Shown one piece after another: positions 26,006 to 37,012 of a DNA stretch of 64,000 bases. The translations under genes were made by a program, and so were the position numbers. Position 1 is the stretch's first letter; each line of letters begins with the position of its first letter. The DNA is from Plotosus lineatus (taxonomy: Eukaryota > Chordata > Actinopteri > Siluriformes > Plotosidae): positions 12,286,966-12,350,965 of the forward strand of contig CM045746.1 in NCBI GenBank assembly GCA_024760905.1, in the 5' to 3' direction. A model generated the notes under the pieces. The model made no database searches, had not been told where the DNA came from, and worked only from the letters and a program-made list of their open reading frames with translations.

Positions 26006-29000
26006 CTATAAGGAAAAAACAAATGCATTGTGAAACTCAGTCATTCATTCATTCATTCAGAAAATAACGTCCAGGAGGCTGGTGCCCATCTCAGCTGACT
26101 CTGGGCCCATCTCAAATCGACATCCTGGACGGCTTGCCAGGCCATCGCAGGGCTGCATTGTGAAACTTAAAGACTAACAACCTCTATATATCTTACAATC
26201 TGTAATGTAAAGATTTAGGCTCAGTCAAGCAGTGGTGATCCCCATAGTCCAGGCCTGGGCCAATGCCTTTCGTTTCACCAGTTTATTTTAATTTTCATTT
26301 GTATCCCTTCACATTGTGTATTTTTAGTTAAAGTATCCGTGGAACAAGTTCATATTTTCTCAAGCCTCTGATTTTGGTGTTGACTCCATGAACATTTATT
26401 TACCTGCATGGCTGTCTGCCTACTTACGATAGATTTCTTGTTTTTATTGAGTGCAAGTCTGAGCAGTGGTCCATGAGCTGCTATTATTTTGGTTTGAGCT
26501 TTTTTAATTAAAATGTTCAGTTCATTTTCGGTAACCGCTTCATCCTAATTAGGGTCGCGGGGAGGCTGGTGCCCATCCCAGCCAACTCAGGGCGAGGGCA
26601 GAGTACACCCTGGACAGCTCGCCAGGCCATCGCAGGGCGGAAACACGCCGACGGCTTTGCAGCCTACTCTTTACGAAAGTCAGCAATGGTTCTTTTACAT
26701 GAACCTCACACCATAGACAGTGAGAGACATGGCCGGCCTTTGATAACCCAGTTAGCTGCACTGGGGGGGACAGTGACAACCTTGTGGAGAGTGGGACTCG
26801 AACCCCCAACCTTTGGATCAGCGATCCGGCGCCTTATACCACTAGACCACCACTGCCCCATCTAATTAAAATGTATATCTACCTTTTAAAATTGCTGCCT
26901 GACATCAAGTCAGCGACACATTACTGCCAGTCAGCATCGACTCATCGATGTGGAAGCCTGACTGGGTTTTCTGCGGTAGGCATACATGAACACCAAATGG
27001 GCATCAACCTTCCAGGCCATATTCTGTGACTACCGTGCTCTGCTCAGGAGTTCTGCTCTTGCATTTTACCACATTAAATCTTTGGCGGTGTAATGGTTAG
27101 CACATCAGCCTCACAGCAAGGAGGCCCTAAGTTTGAGTCCCATGCTCAGCTGTTACTGTGTGGCTTTTGCATGTTCTCACCATGCTTCCGTGGGTGCACA
27201 TTAGTCTATAACTGTTTTTTTTTTTTTCACTTTATCTCTCCGTGTGTATGTGAGTGTGAATGATTGTGTGTGTTGCACTGCAATGCTCTGGTGAGCTGTT
27301 TACTGTGTACCTTGCCTTCTGCCAGTTTCAATTGAGATAGACTCCAGTCTTCCAGCAACCCTAAGGTTAAGTGGCTTGGCAAAGGACTCAGTGAGTGAGT
27401 GATTACATTGACAATTGCAAACCACAAATTGCATCTACTAAACATTATCTCTCAATAAAAAAAAATCCAATCTTATTTATTTTTGTAATTAACACGTAAT
27501 TGCTTTTATTAAATAATTAAGATCATTAGTAGGTGAGCTTCAATGTTTTTTTTTGTGCAATGAAATTTGAAGTAGGCAATGTTTGTGAACATGGTCTACT
27601 TTCATTTCTGCTAACAGTTACCTACATTACCCACAATGCCTTTTGAATACCTGCACGCTGATAGTGCTGTCAGTGGAGTTTAGGCCACCAAAAAATGAAA
27701 AAGATACAGTGGCACTTTAGTACTTTAGTTTGTTGAGATCAGCTACCAAAGAGTGAAATTTAATGCCATGTAAAATCTTATTGCCCACTAATGGTCTGGT
27801 TCGAGATTCTGCTCTAACAACATATTGTTGCATCATTGTGAGGGCGTGAACACTGAAATCTGACCATTTTCGCATTTGCGTGTGACCAGTGACTTTTTTA
27901 ATTCCACTGAAAAGTATTGTAACCATCAGCAACATCATACAGTGATATGAGAGCAGCCACTGATATCTCATATCTTCTTTTCCTTTCGGCTGTTCCTTTC
28001 AGGGGTCGCCACAGCAAATCATCTGCCTCCATCTTCATGGAAGTAAGTCATATTAATGATTTGTATGTTTGATTTGGCATAGGTTTTTACGTCGGATGCC
28101 CTTCCTGACACAATCCTTTAGCAAGGGGCAGAAACACGTTGACGGCTATGCAGCTACTCTTTACGAAAGTCAGCAATGGTTCTTTTACATGAACCTCACA
28201 CCATAGATCAGTGATCCAGCACCTTTACCACCAGGCCACCACTGCCCGAACGCTTTCGTACAATAGCAGTTTCCTCATATAAATAATGGAAATAGAGTAG
28301 TAGCCAACAATTTCACACTAGCATCACTAAAAACCTTACAGATAGTTTAATGTGCAAAGTTGCTTATATTTAACATATTTATCTTACGGCAAAGGACAGT
28401 CGTGGCCTGGTGGTATAGGGCACTGGTTTGGTGATCCTAAGGTTTCGGGTTCAAGTCCTACTCTCCACAAGGTTGTCACCCCCCCCCCCTTCCCAGTGCA
28501 GCTAACTGGGTTATCAAAGGCCGGCCATGTCTCTCACTGTCTATGGTGTGAGGTGTAAAAGAACCATTGCCGACTTTCGACAAGTGTAGCTGCAAAGCCG
28601 TCAGCGAGTTTCCGCTCTGCGATGGCCTGGCAAACTGTCCAGGGTGTACTCTGCCCTCGCCCGGAGTCGACTGGGATGGGCCACATCCTCCCCGCGACCC
28701 TAATTAGGATTAAGCGGTTACAGAAAATGAAAGGAAATGAAATCTTACAGCAAATGAAAACCAGGCAGGCATCCATACTGAAAACACACCAACCACAAAA
28801 CAAAATAGACATCAATTGAGGGTGTACGCTGCCGTCACTCAGAGTCGACTTTAAAGATCTGCCTATCTCACGATGTTAAAGAATCCTTTAAAAAGTTCTG
28901 AATCCAAATCCTTGTCTGGATCCAGAATTTATTTAAGACCATCTCCAAAGTCTGTCTTCCTTTTCCAAAGCCCTAGGTGTAATAGAACTTTCACGAATTT

Positions 29001-31938
29001 CTGCCCATAACTGTTTGTGTAATCCTGATAACAAACACACAAACCCATGCTAAAACATTTAAATATAATGGGTTCATGCCATAAATAGGGTGGCACAGTG
29101 GCATTGTGGGTTGAATGTCCATATCATAGCAAGAGGGTCCTGGGTCTTGAAACCTTGGCATTTCTGTGTGGAGTTTGAATGTTCTCCTTGTGCTTGCATA
29201 AGTTCCCTCCAGTTTCCTCTCACAGTTTACGGATATGCAAATACAGTTAATTAGTTCTTAAAATTGCCCCTCGGTGTGAATGTGAGCGTGAATGGTTTTG
29301 TGTGTGTGGGCCTGTGATGGTCTGGCAAGATGTTCAGGTTGTACCCTAGTGACGGTTGAGATAGGCTCCAGGCTACTCGTGACCTTATTATAATTAAGTG
29401 GTTTAACGAATGATGGATAGATATCATAAATATAAACATTTTATTGGGTTCGTCTATAGAGAGCAGTTTTTAATTATTGAAGAATGAAATATTTAATGAT
29501 GATTGCATAAGTTATTCACCTCCACTGTTGTGAAACCCGTGTATTCATTTTGACCCAATCAGTTACCATTAGTGTTCATATAATTAAATTGGATGGAGGC
29601 CAATGTTGTGTAAGTAGAGTGATCCCAATAAAGACAACTATCTCTATGCAAACACTCCAACAAACAGCATCACAAAGACCAGTGAGTGATTAAAACAAGT
29701 CAAGGATGAACTTCTGAATGAGTACCAATCAGGGATTTAGAGATTTGTCACAAAAAGGGACAAAAAAAAAAATATATATATTTTGCAATGCACCAACAAA
29801 ATTAAACAAAAAAAATTAAAAAGAAAGAATATTCAGTAGCATAACTGTAGTGGTTCCTACTCAAAGCTGTCTACCAAAATTCAGTAGCCAAGTGCAGGAG
29901 GCTTTAATCAGAGAACCACCGGAACTGTTATACATTTTATCCAGACACTAAGTACGTATTTATACCGTAACAATCTTTTTAATGTAATTTATAAATGAAA
30001 ATTTTATAGATTTCACTCTCTAACAAAGAAATAAATAAAAATGTAAAATGTAGTTTTAATATTAATAAAAACTTGGTAGGGGGGGCAGTGGTGGTCTAGT
30101 GGTATAGGGCGTTGGATCGCTGATCCAAAGGTTGGGGGTTCAATTCCCACTCTCCACAAGGTTGTCACTGTCCCCCCCCCCAGTGCAGCTAACTGGGTTA
30201 TCAAAGGCCGGCCATGTCTCTCACTGTCTATGGTGAGAGGCATGTAAAAGAACCATTGCTGACTTTTGACAAGAGTAGCTGCAAAGCCGTCGGCGTGTTT
30301 CCGCCCCGCGAATGGCCTGGCGAGCAGTCCAGGGTGTACTCTGCCCTTGCCCGAAGTTGGCTAGGATGGGCGCCAGCCTCCCCGCGACCCTAATTAGGAT
30401 TAAGCGGTTTCAGAAAATGAACTGAACTGAACAAAACTTGGTAGACTTATTAGGGATAAATTCTTTTTTTTTTACTTTTAAAAATTACTTCATATGAAAT
30501 TACTTACAGACTGCAATCAAATAACATCAATGTTTTTTGCGTGGCTACTCCTTACCTTAAGCTCTGCATAGAAGAAAAAACACACATTACCATAGATTTC
30601 ACTTTCAGTTAATCCCGTTAAATTAATGAATTTAATTCAGTTAAAAAAAACATTGTACGTATAGTTATATGCGATTATATATGAGATCGACCAAAAACTG
30701 TTCTAATAATCAAGGTTCAGATAAATAAGTGAGTTCCACATTGTTTGTGAGGTATTTGAGTTGTTTAAATCATGGCTGAGTTGATTAGTTTGTTTGGTGT
30801 TGGATTTTGTTTGTGTTTGTATTATTGTGTTATTTGATTGGTTGAATTGTTTTCGAGCTGTTTTGACTAGTGTTGGAGTTGCTTGGGTAGCATTTGAGTT
30901 GTTTTCATTTTTGAGTGTTGTTTGTGTGCCGCTTTGTTTACGTAATGTTTGAAAGATTGATGTTTTTGAGGGGTGTCTCAGTTGTTTGGGTGGTGTTTGA
31001 GTTTTTTGCGTGCCTCTGATATGTCTAGCATAACTCATTAAGACATTTACTGTTTCCTATAACTGGAATAAAAACCAATGGATTTAAGATATTCGGGGTA
31101 GCAAAGGACTGGCTTACTGTGTCGGGGTCCCGACCATCCAGAATCCTCAGTTCTTCAAGAGTCCACACCTCCGTCTTCACGTAGTGGTCTTCCAGTCCAA
31201 CTCGCCGAGATTTCTTACTCTTGGTGGGGTGAGATTTCTCACACTGCACCACTGAGATCTGGACTTGCTTGCACTTAGCTACTACACATGAAAATATAAC
31301 ATCAAATTTGATTCAGATTTCATTTCCTTCTGTTATTACATTCACACTGTAAGTACTGTTGGCTAATATTTTAAATTTTGACTAAATTTAATTGAACATG
31401 CTATTTTTATTTACGTATTTATATATTTTTATTAGGTGTCATATCCATTATATATGTAATAACGACTAGAACAAGAGTTGAAATTAGACTTCTAAAGTGT
31501 AAAAATATGTTACATACCACAAATAATAATAAAATAGATTTTTTTTAATCAAGGCTGATAAAAATGTTTTCAAATATTTACAACAAGCATAAAATAAATG
31601 AGATTGAATGATGTATTAATTCTTTATTTTTCTTTTGTCAAAAATAGTAGGCCACAAATATTTAACTTTGAGAAAAGATACGTACAGTATCTCAAGCGAC
31701 AGCTTCATTACAATTCTAAAATTATAAATATAATAATTTGTAGTCAATTACAAACATAAGACTCCAAATCCACTATTATTCCCATGTACAGTAGATATGA
31801 AAGCACAGGTGACTTACTAGACACACAAACAAAATGTCGTCCACTTTTCCCCTCCTCGATCTCTATAAACTCCACCAGTTTTTGTTTTTCCGGTCTAAAC
31901 AAAACTCGTTGCATCTCTTCTTTCAACAGTGATGACAT
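25742..31938 (-). CDS. exoc1l: exoc1l-like: exocyst complex component 1-like (Sec3 N-terminal domain protein), three exons
   Basis: Coding exons 31938-31818, 31278-31118 and 26005-25742 join in frame to about 181 codons ending in TGA. The protein starts MSSLLKEEMQRVLFRPEKQ and continues VEFIEIEEG, VCVSTKCKQVQISVVQ, VWTLEELRILDGRD, DDPCFLMHFDKVRSM and AAKYSLARCLVAL. This layout matches the N-terminal PH-like PIP2-binding domain of Sec3/EXOC1 (basic N-terminus, W.L.DL..(I/V)DG..., FDLHF.K....). A protein of only this domain corresponds to the short paralogue EXOC1L. Its role is inferred: membrane phosphoinositide binding at exocytic sites. The last exon could instead splice at GAG|gtgact (about 25819), but reading through to LCPVPI gives a normal-length protein. 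It lies about 3 kb upstream of smc2 on the same strand. Confidence 0.78.
26060..26165 (-). mobile_element. SINE family A tail fragment
   Basis: Reversed tail (ggaggctggtgcccatctca) to ggcttgccaggccatcgcag, in exoc1l intron 2. Confidence 0.6.
26520..26862 (-). mobile_element. SINE family A, full length
   Basis: Complete reversed copy: tail at 26525, body, and head at 26785-26860 with reversed B box (ctcgaacccccaac) and A box (ataccactagaccaccactg). Confidence 0.8.
27085..27400 (+). mobile_element. V-SINE-like element
   Basis: Head ggtgtaatggttagcacatc, agcctcacagcaaggaggcc, centre tttgcatgttctcaccatgc and a diverged L2-like tail. Confidence 0.6.
27975..28247 (-). mobile_element. SINE family A with RTE-type tail, internally deleted
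   Basis: The + strand begins with the reversed RTE end (cctttcggctgttcctttc, ggggtcgccacagcaaatc), then ggatgcccttcctgacac, then family A body and head. A deletion joins body to head at about 28206. Confidence 0.72.
28393..28745 (+). mobile_element. SINE family A, full length
   Basis: Head with A box (gtggcctggtggtatag) and B box (gggttcaagtccta), body, L2-like tail (ctaattaggattaagcggtt) ending gaaaggaaatg. Lies in exoc1l intron 2. Confidence 0.8.
29088..29415 (+). mobile_element. V-SINE-like element, diverged
   Basis: gggtggcacagtggcattgt head and the centre (gtggagtttgaatgttctcc) to a degraded tail ending in gatggatag. Confidence 0.55.
30083..30425 (+). mobile_element. SINE family A, full length; best reference copy
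   Basis: A box tggtctagtgg (30091-30101), B box ggttcaattcc (30137-30147), body with ggccggccatgtctctcac, tail ccgcgaccctaattaggatt and terminal gaactgaactgaac. The clear RNA polymerase III boxes support a tRNA origin. Confidence 0.85.
30430..31117. other. exoc1l intron 2, no gene or repeat recognised
   Basis: 30,690-31,020 has a T/G-rich stretch with repeated gtttgagttgttt-like words, possibly a decayed tandem repeat. Nothing coding is supported. Confidence 0.4.
31118..31278 (-). CDS. exoc1l: exoc1l-like coding exon 2
   Basis: Two bases complete the split Thr codon, then 53 codons from KCKQVQISVVQ to GRDPDT. Acceptor gtagtag, donor gtaagc. It carries the WTLEELRILDG core of the Sec3 domain. 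Confidence 0.78.
31279..31817. other. exoc1l intron 1, nothing recognised
   Basis: AT-rich, no repeat family or conserved motif identified. Confidence 0.5.
31818..31938 (-). CDS. exoc1l: exoc1l-like coding exon 1
   Basis: ATG at 31938-31936, MSSLLKEEMQ through GRHFVCVS plus the first base of a Thr codon. Donor gtaagt. An alternative upstream start is not visible. Confidence 0.75.
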
Positions 31939-31992
31939 CTCGGAGAAAAAATGAAAGGAAAAAATAGACAGTGCTAAATTGATGGCTATTTA

Positions 31993-31993
31993 A

Positions 31994-32034
<41 letters not shown>
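31993..32034. repeat. (TAA)n trinucleotide repeat
   Basis: About 14 units just upstream of the exoc1l start codon. Confidence 0.95.
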
Positions 32035-32038
<4 letters not shown>

Positions 32039-32039
32039 T

Positions 32040-32685
32040 GAAATCAGGAAAAAAAAACAGAATTAGGTTTCCTCCAGCTTCAGATGAGTATGTGATGTTT
32101 CTTGTGCTGTCTCTCTCCTCTACTCCACTTGCTTGAGCTTCAGAAGTTATCAAGTAACAGCTTCCCCTTAACCCTCCATTATAAAAGCACAGACTAACCA
32201 GTTGCTTTGAGACCACTCAGAATATTTTTTGCGGCGCTATCAACCATAAAGGTCCTATTTGTAATCGATTACAAAATGCATAATTTATGCCTATAAAATT
32301 CATTCACACAAGGGCCCACCCACTCTTCCACTTCTTGAAAGTGTATACACACAAACCCAGAGGCATTTATTATTGTTGGGAAAAGATAATCAATAACTTC
32401 CTGTGTAAAGATGTCAGATGCCACCGAACAGACGCCAAATAACCGAGTTTCATCTTGAAAAAGCACTGTATTAGATTGGTCCTCTTTGTGTAAGGAAAAA
32501 CGGAGGGTTAAGTGCCAGAGGAAATCCTGAGAGATTTCTCCAAAGTGGTTTCACTTTATTTAAAACGGAAGAAAAGCACTCACACACCAGCAAATAAGTC
32601 AGCTCGGAAGGAATCATATTCACATGCAGAATGAACGATGCTTGTTTTGCTAATCTTTTGACAGACTGAAGCAGTAAAATAGTGT
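32040..32685. other. region upstream of exoc1l, nothing recognised
   Basis: Would include the exoc1l promoter, but no TATA box, CpG cluster or repeat family is evident. Confidence 0.4.
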
Positions 32686-33245
32686 TGTAGTGTTTAGTAC
32701 ATACACTCCACAGCAAAAAAAGATCATGGGTTTGAGTCCCGAGCTTGGCGAGGGCATTTCTATGTAGACTTCACATGTTGTCCTAGAGCTTGCATGGGTT
32801 TTTTCTGGGTGCTCAGGTTTCCTCCCGCAATCTGAAGACATGCACATTAGGCGAATTGACCTCCAGTTGTCTGTGAGTTGTTTTGTGTGTGTATGTGTAT
32901 GTGTACAGGAGTATGTGTGTTGCCCTGCGATGGACCGGTGAGCTGTCCAGCACATCTACCTCAAAGCAAGAAGCTTGTGTGGAATTTGTAATTTCTCCCT
33001 GTGGCTGTATGGGATTCCTCAAGGTACTTTGACTTTATCCCTCAGTCCAAAGACATGCACATTAAGCTAATTGACTGCTTCCAATAGAGGTTTTGCAGCT
33101 GACGTCATGCATACATTATCCTAATGCGGGTTTTGTTTATACCGCCGTATTGGTATGAAAACAAACCATTCACTCCGGCCCCAACACAATAGCACACACA
33201 TGTGTAAGGGTTTAATACTGCGTTTATTTATTAAACAAGTGCAAA

Positions 33246-33536
33246 ATGGCATTTAACTGTGTTGCTGTCGGTTGTACAAATTATAGAGGAAAGAATCCAG
33301 GTGTTAAATATCATAGATTCCCTGCTAATAAAGCCCGACGAGAGAAATGGATTTCTGCTTTGAAAAGAGCTGATACCGACAACAAAAGGAAAGATTGGCG
33401 ACCAGCTGCTACCAGTCGTGTATGTAAGCGAACATTTTGTTGGAGGCAAGTAATTTTTATCAGTAGATATATTATTATTTATTGTCTTAACCACAGTTTG
33501 ATTCCATTTAACTGTATATCTGGTGTCCATTTATAG
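33246..33536 (+). pseudogene. THAP-domain transposon protein, N-terminal exon
   Basis: Starts MAFNCVAVGCTNYRGKN, then VKYHRFPANKARREKWISAL and TSRVCKRTFC. This fits the THAP zinc finger (C-x(2-4)-C ... W ... C-x2-H) up to the last Cys, but the final His has become Trp (FCW) and the AVPTF box is absent. A possible donor (gtaatt/gtatg) near 33425-33450 suggests the first exon only. Not functional on its own. Confidence 0.68.
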
Positions 33537-33689
33537 GCTGAGGGCAGCTAAAATGCTATTTAGTCTTTATTATAACATGTACAGTGTATATATAATAAAC
33601 ATTATAACACTTCATAGATTTAGTTCCACATGTTTGTGCTTAATATATAATGCAGGCAAAATGATTAAAAAAAAATGTGAGTCATAATT

Positions 33690-34308
33690 ACCTTTGCCAT
33701 GATTAATACTTTGGTGTCCTCACACAGCTTGCCATGGGCGATATTAGAGGCTTTCCTGGGTATAATATGCTCGCGAAGTGCCGAAACCCATCCAGATAAA
33801 AAATACACATACGCTTCCCAGATTGAACTTTAACAGTCTTTAATACGTGTTCTAACACACACAACAAACATGCCGTTCTCTGGTTTTTGCTTCACTTGTT
33901 TAATCCCACAATGCATTACAGAACCGGAATATACCAATTTCCGAGGGGAGTAATCATTAACAATGCTTGCTACACTCTAAGCCCTTTGAAACTTTTCAGT
34001 TTTTCATGAGTATAATCAGATATGCGATTAATCAAATAATTATAGATATCTGGGTATATTAAACCAGGTATCCTGTCCGTTCCTTCATCCATGCAGTTAA
34101 CAAACAACCCATCGGGCAAAACGTATGGGTCATTTGTTAGCCCTGATAACCGTAGTTTTTGAATATACTGTTGTTTATGATCGTTATCATAATTACCAGG
34201 GAGCTCGGAAAGCACTGGGATTGTATTACGGCTGTCAACATTCATATTTATATAATCTACCACGCTAAAAACAGGCACCGCAATTGCAAAGTATATGTTT
34301 GTTTTCAC
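33690..34308 (-). pseudogene. YqaJ-type transposon protein, N-terminal exons (relic)
   Basis: First exon on the minus strand: LPDGLFVNCMDEGTDRIPGL, IYPDIYNYLINRISDYTHEK, KLKSFKGL. A further segment at 33830-33690 reads EAYVYFLSGWVSALRE...EDTKVLIMAK followed by gtaatt. PDI.NYL, LKS.K.LEAY and F.SGWV are the hallmarks I recall for the N-terminus of the YqaJ recombinase-domain protein found in fish and cnidarian transposons. The nuclease domain is absent. Confidence 0.6.
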
Positions 34309-34406
34309 TCCAATATGGCGGCATAAACAGAGTTGCTACTCGGCGTGTCACATGACTGCAAAACCTCTATTGCCCTAGGTGTGCGTGTGAATACAAATCT
34401 GAATGG

Positions 34407-34408
<2 letters not shown>

Positions 34409-34485
<77 letters not shown>

Positions 34486-34498
34486 TGTGTGTGTGTGT
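34409..34498. repeat. (GT)n microsatellite inside V-SINE-like copy
   Basis: About 90 bases of near-pure GT. Confidence 0.95.
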
Positions 34499-35265
34499 TT
34501 ACCTTGTGATAACCTAACAAGCTGTTCAGGATTCAAGCTGGCCTTTGCATCCGTTTCAGCTGAGATAGGCTTCAGCCTCCCCCGTGACCCTAATAAGAGT
34601 AATCAATCCATAAAATGAGTCATTAGTGAGGAAGGTATTACCCAAGTGCATAGAATCTATGTAGTGTAATTACTGTAGTGTATTCTTGGCCTCTTTGTAC
34701 TCAATGAAAACTGTTTCATCTCAGACTATAATGAAATTAAGGAGACAGGCAGAGAAGCAGAGAGGCTGAGAGACGGGCAGAATGTAGTGGCATAAAAATA
34801 AATACAGGGATCCCTCACTTTTTGCGGTTAATTGGGACCGAGATCCCCATGCGACCATCGAAATCCGCAAAGTAGGATCAACACCCCCCCCCCAACTGAC
34901 GTATACCTACATGCATATGTATATATACGTAATATCAACAAATACATATGCAATGCTATAAATGCTTATAATGACAATTAAACATTCAAAAATAATGCAT
35001 AAGATGTAAATAAAATATACAGTAAATACTGTATATGCACATACAGACGCGCACATGCATGCAGATGCGCGTGCACATACTCAGATGCGCACCTCACAAC
35101 AATGTAAGTAGTTTTGATGGGAGATTGTGGGTTGTTTTTTGTTTTGTGTTTGTTTAGGGTTTTTTATTCTTTATTTTTTGCATAATTGGCCTTGTTTTTG
35201 TGGCATTTTCCTTAACGTTTTCCCCTATTCTTCCTTAATTTCCTTATTTTTTAATTCGATGAACA

Positions 35266-36087
35266 CAGACACTCCCTGCTTTACGTTCATTTGTTTTACA
35301 TATTTTTCGATTTTACAGTTAAAAAAAAAAAAAATTGTCATTTTGAGTTTAGCGTGCTCTCTGTAGTCCAAGACGTACCTATGTAGTACGCTGATGTAAT
35401 ACGCTACTTACGCATGACGCTGTGTCCATTGTTTACAAACGACAGACTGAACGTGCCCTACTTCTTCCCAGTTCACCACGTGTTACCCTTGTGTTAAGAC
35501 GTTGTCTCTGTGATCTTTGTGTTTACACTGTTTTGCGGACTTTTGTAACCCTAAGCAAATATGGTTGGTCAGAAGTGTAAGCCTACTAGCAATCGTGGGA
35601 ATCAGAAAAAGCAGCAAGCCATCTCGTTAGAAACGAAGATAGCTATTATCAAAAAAAATTGATGCTGGTGAAAAACATGTGAATGTTGCACGTTTCTTCC
35701 AAATGGCTCCGTCGACCATCAGAACCATTTTCAAGCAGAAAGATGGCATCACAGAGAATGTTAAAGGTTATATTTGATACTGTATTTGATATTTGATGAG
35801 TGAATTTGATTAAAATGTATCTATTTGAAGTTATTTTGCTTGAATTTAATTTATTTGAAATGAATGTTGATATTATTTGATATATTTGATATTATTTTGC
35901 AATATTATGTTTATAATAATTGATTTAGGGGCGTTTTATGAGATATGGTAATGGTATTTATGGATGTATAGTACAGTATGAACGTCATACGCCACTGGAA
36001 CATACGGTAACAACTTACGTTTTTTTTTTTTTCACCTTACGTTCGGCCGTCCAGAACCGAACTAAAACGTAAGTCAGGGAGCGTCTG
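35266..36087 (+). mobile_element. Tigger-type element nested in family D
   Basis: Ends cagacactccctgctttacg and reversed cagacgctccctgacttacg. It carries a transposase N-terminal piece at 35562-35768. Confidence 0.72.
35562..35768 (+). pseudogene. Tigger transposase N-terminal fragment
   Basis: MVGQKCKPTSNRGNQKKQQ then ISLETKIAIIKK, a one-base frameshift at a run of A, then AGEKHVNVARFFQMAPSTIR and TIFKQKDGI. This is the CENP-B-type N-terminal HTH of pogo/Tigger transposases. The DDE domain is missing. Confidence 0.7.
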
Positions 36088-36164
36088 TATTTAGAAAAAA
36101 AAAAAAAACGTGCTACACTGAAGCCCCTTGAATTGAAGCGCAAAGTAGCGAGGGATCCCTGTAT

Positions 36165-37010
36165 ACCGTGAGTAATCTTTACACTGTGTACTATGCTCAA
36201 TTACATTGAGAGAGTGATGCTGAGGTTTATTATTTAAAAATCCTGTGATATGTTGCTCCTCCAGCAGATAAACTGCAAAGCAGGCAATACCCCTCAGCCC
36301 ATGTGCCATGTTATAAAAATGTATGCCCAGTCCAAAGATAGATACTAAAAGATGTCAACTCTGGCAGCCATATTGGATATCGGACCACAAAGAATATTGA
36401 TAGGCTTGTGTAGTTACACAGTTCCAATTTAAAAACTGAAAACGTTTATGATTTATGATGATGTTTGAGTTAATGCATGGAATGCAAATTCAAGGTAGCA
36501 GCTGTCGTGGCCATTTAGATATCCCGCCATGATGAAAGTCATTAGGGCTGTGTAATTACTCGGTCGCAAAAAGCACACCAAAAATGTTGAATAATGCTAA
36601 TGGCATCTTTTGTGCTAGTGCACGAAATGCAAATATGGACGGACAGATAGATGAGCAGATGAACACTACGCGTGATGACAATACCCCGTATACTGGGATA
36701 AACTATACTTTGCATTACTCTGGAGAGTATGATTATGGTAAAAAGGTGGACACTGGGGGACAAGGTGCCACTTAAAGGTCTTTTGTCATCTCTGCTAATT
36801 TTGCATCCTTATTGAGTGTGTATTTTGAAAAAGTTTGAAGAAATGTGTTATTATGGATCATCATGATGATTCTACAGTGCTACGAAGAGGCAGAGCATTG
36901 ACAGACAAACACCACACCACACCATCAATGCTTTTAACATAGTCATGGTTTTTTTTTTTTTTTGTGTAGGGGTCGACTCTAATAGTTTATCACCACATAA
37001 TTCTCCCTGT
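36165..37010. other. intergenic, nothing recognised
   Basis: 36,340-36,560 contains two similar phrases about 175 bases apart (gccatattggatatcggacc; gccatttagatatcccgcc), perhaps an old tandem duplication. No gene seen. Confidence 0.4.
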
Positions 37011-37012
37011 CC

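Larger units (their letters stand above)
33082..34372. mobile_element. THAP/YqaJ-type (ISL2EU/IS4EU-like) DNA transposon, internally deleted
   Basis: Terminal inverted repeats: caatagaggttttgcag at the left and its reverse at the right end, followed by related inner text (accgccgtattgg / gccgccatattgg). The left arm encodes a THAP domain on +; the right arm encodes a YqaJ-protein-like N-terminus on -. The two genes face each other and their 3' parts are missing. Class assignment rests on recalling that ISL2EU elements pair a THAP protein with a YqaJ nuclease. Confidence 0.68.
32685..34618 (+). mobile_element. two V-SINE-like copies, the second split by a DNA transposon
   Basis: First copy about 32685-32950. 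The second begins near 32951 (cacatctacctcaaagcaag), reaches gctaattgactgcttc at 33080, and resumes at 34373 (ccctaggtgtgcgtgtgaat) with a (GT)n tract and an L2-like tail to about 34618. Rejoining the flanks restores the usual V-SINE text. Confidence 0.65.
34805..36161 (+). mobile_element. Tigger-like MITE, family D, carrying another Tigger element
   Basis: Ends cagggatccctcactttttg and ...agtagcgagggatccctg with TA flanks. Family D interior to about 35262 and from about 36090; the middle is a second element. Confidence 0.75.

Noticed and set aside
30091..30147. A functional tRNA gene, suggested by clear A and B boxes
   Set aside because: No acceptor stem or cloverleaf closes around it, and the same head recurs in many SINE copies; it is a SINE promoter.
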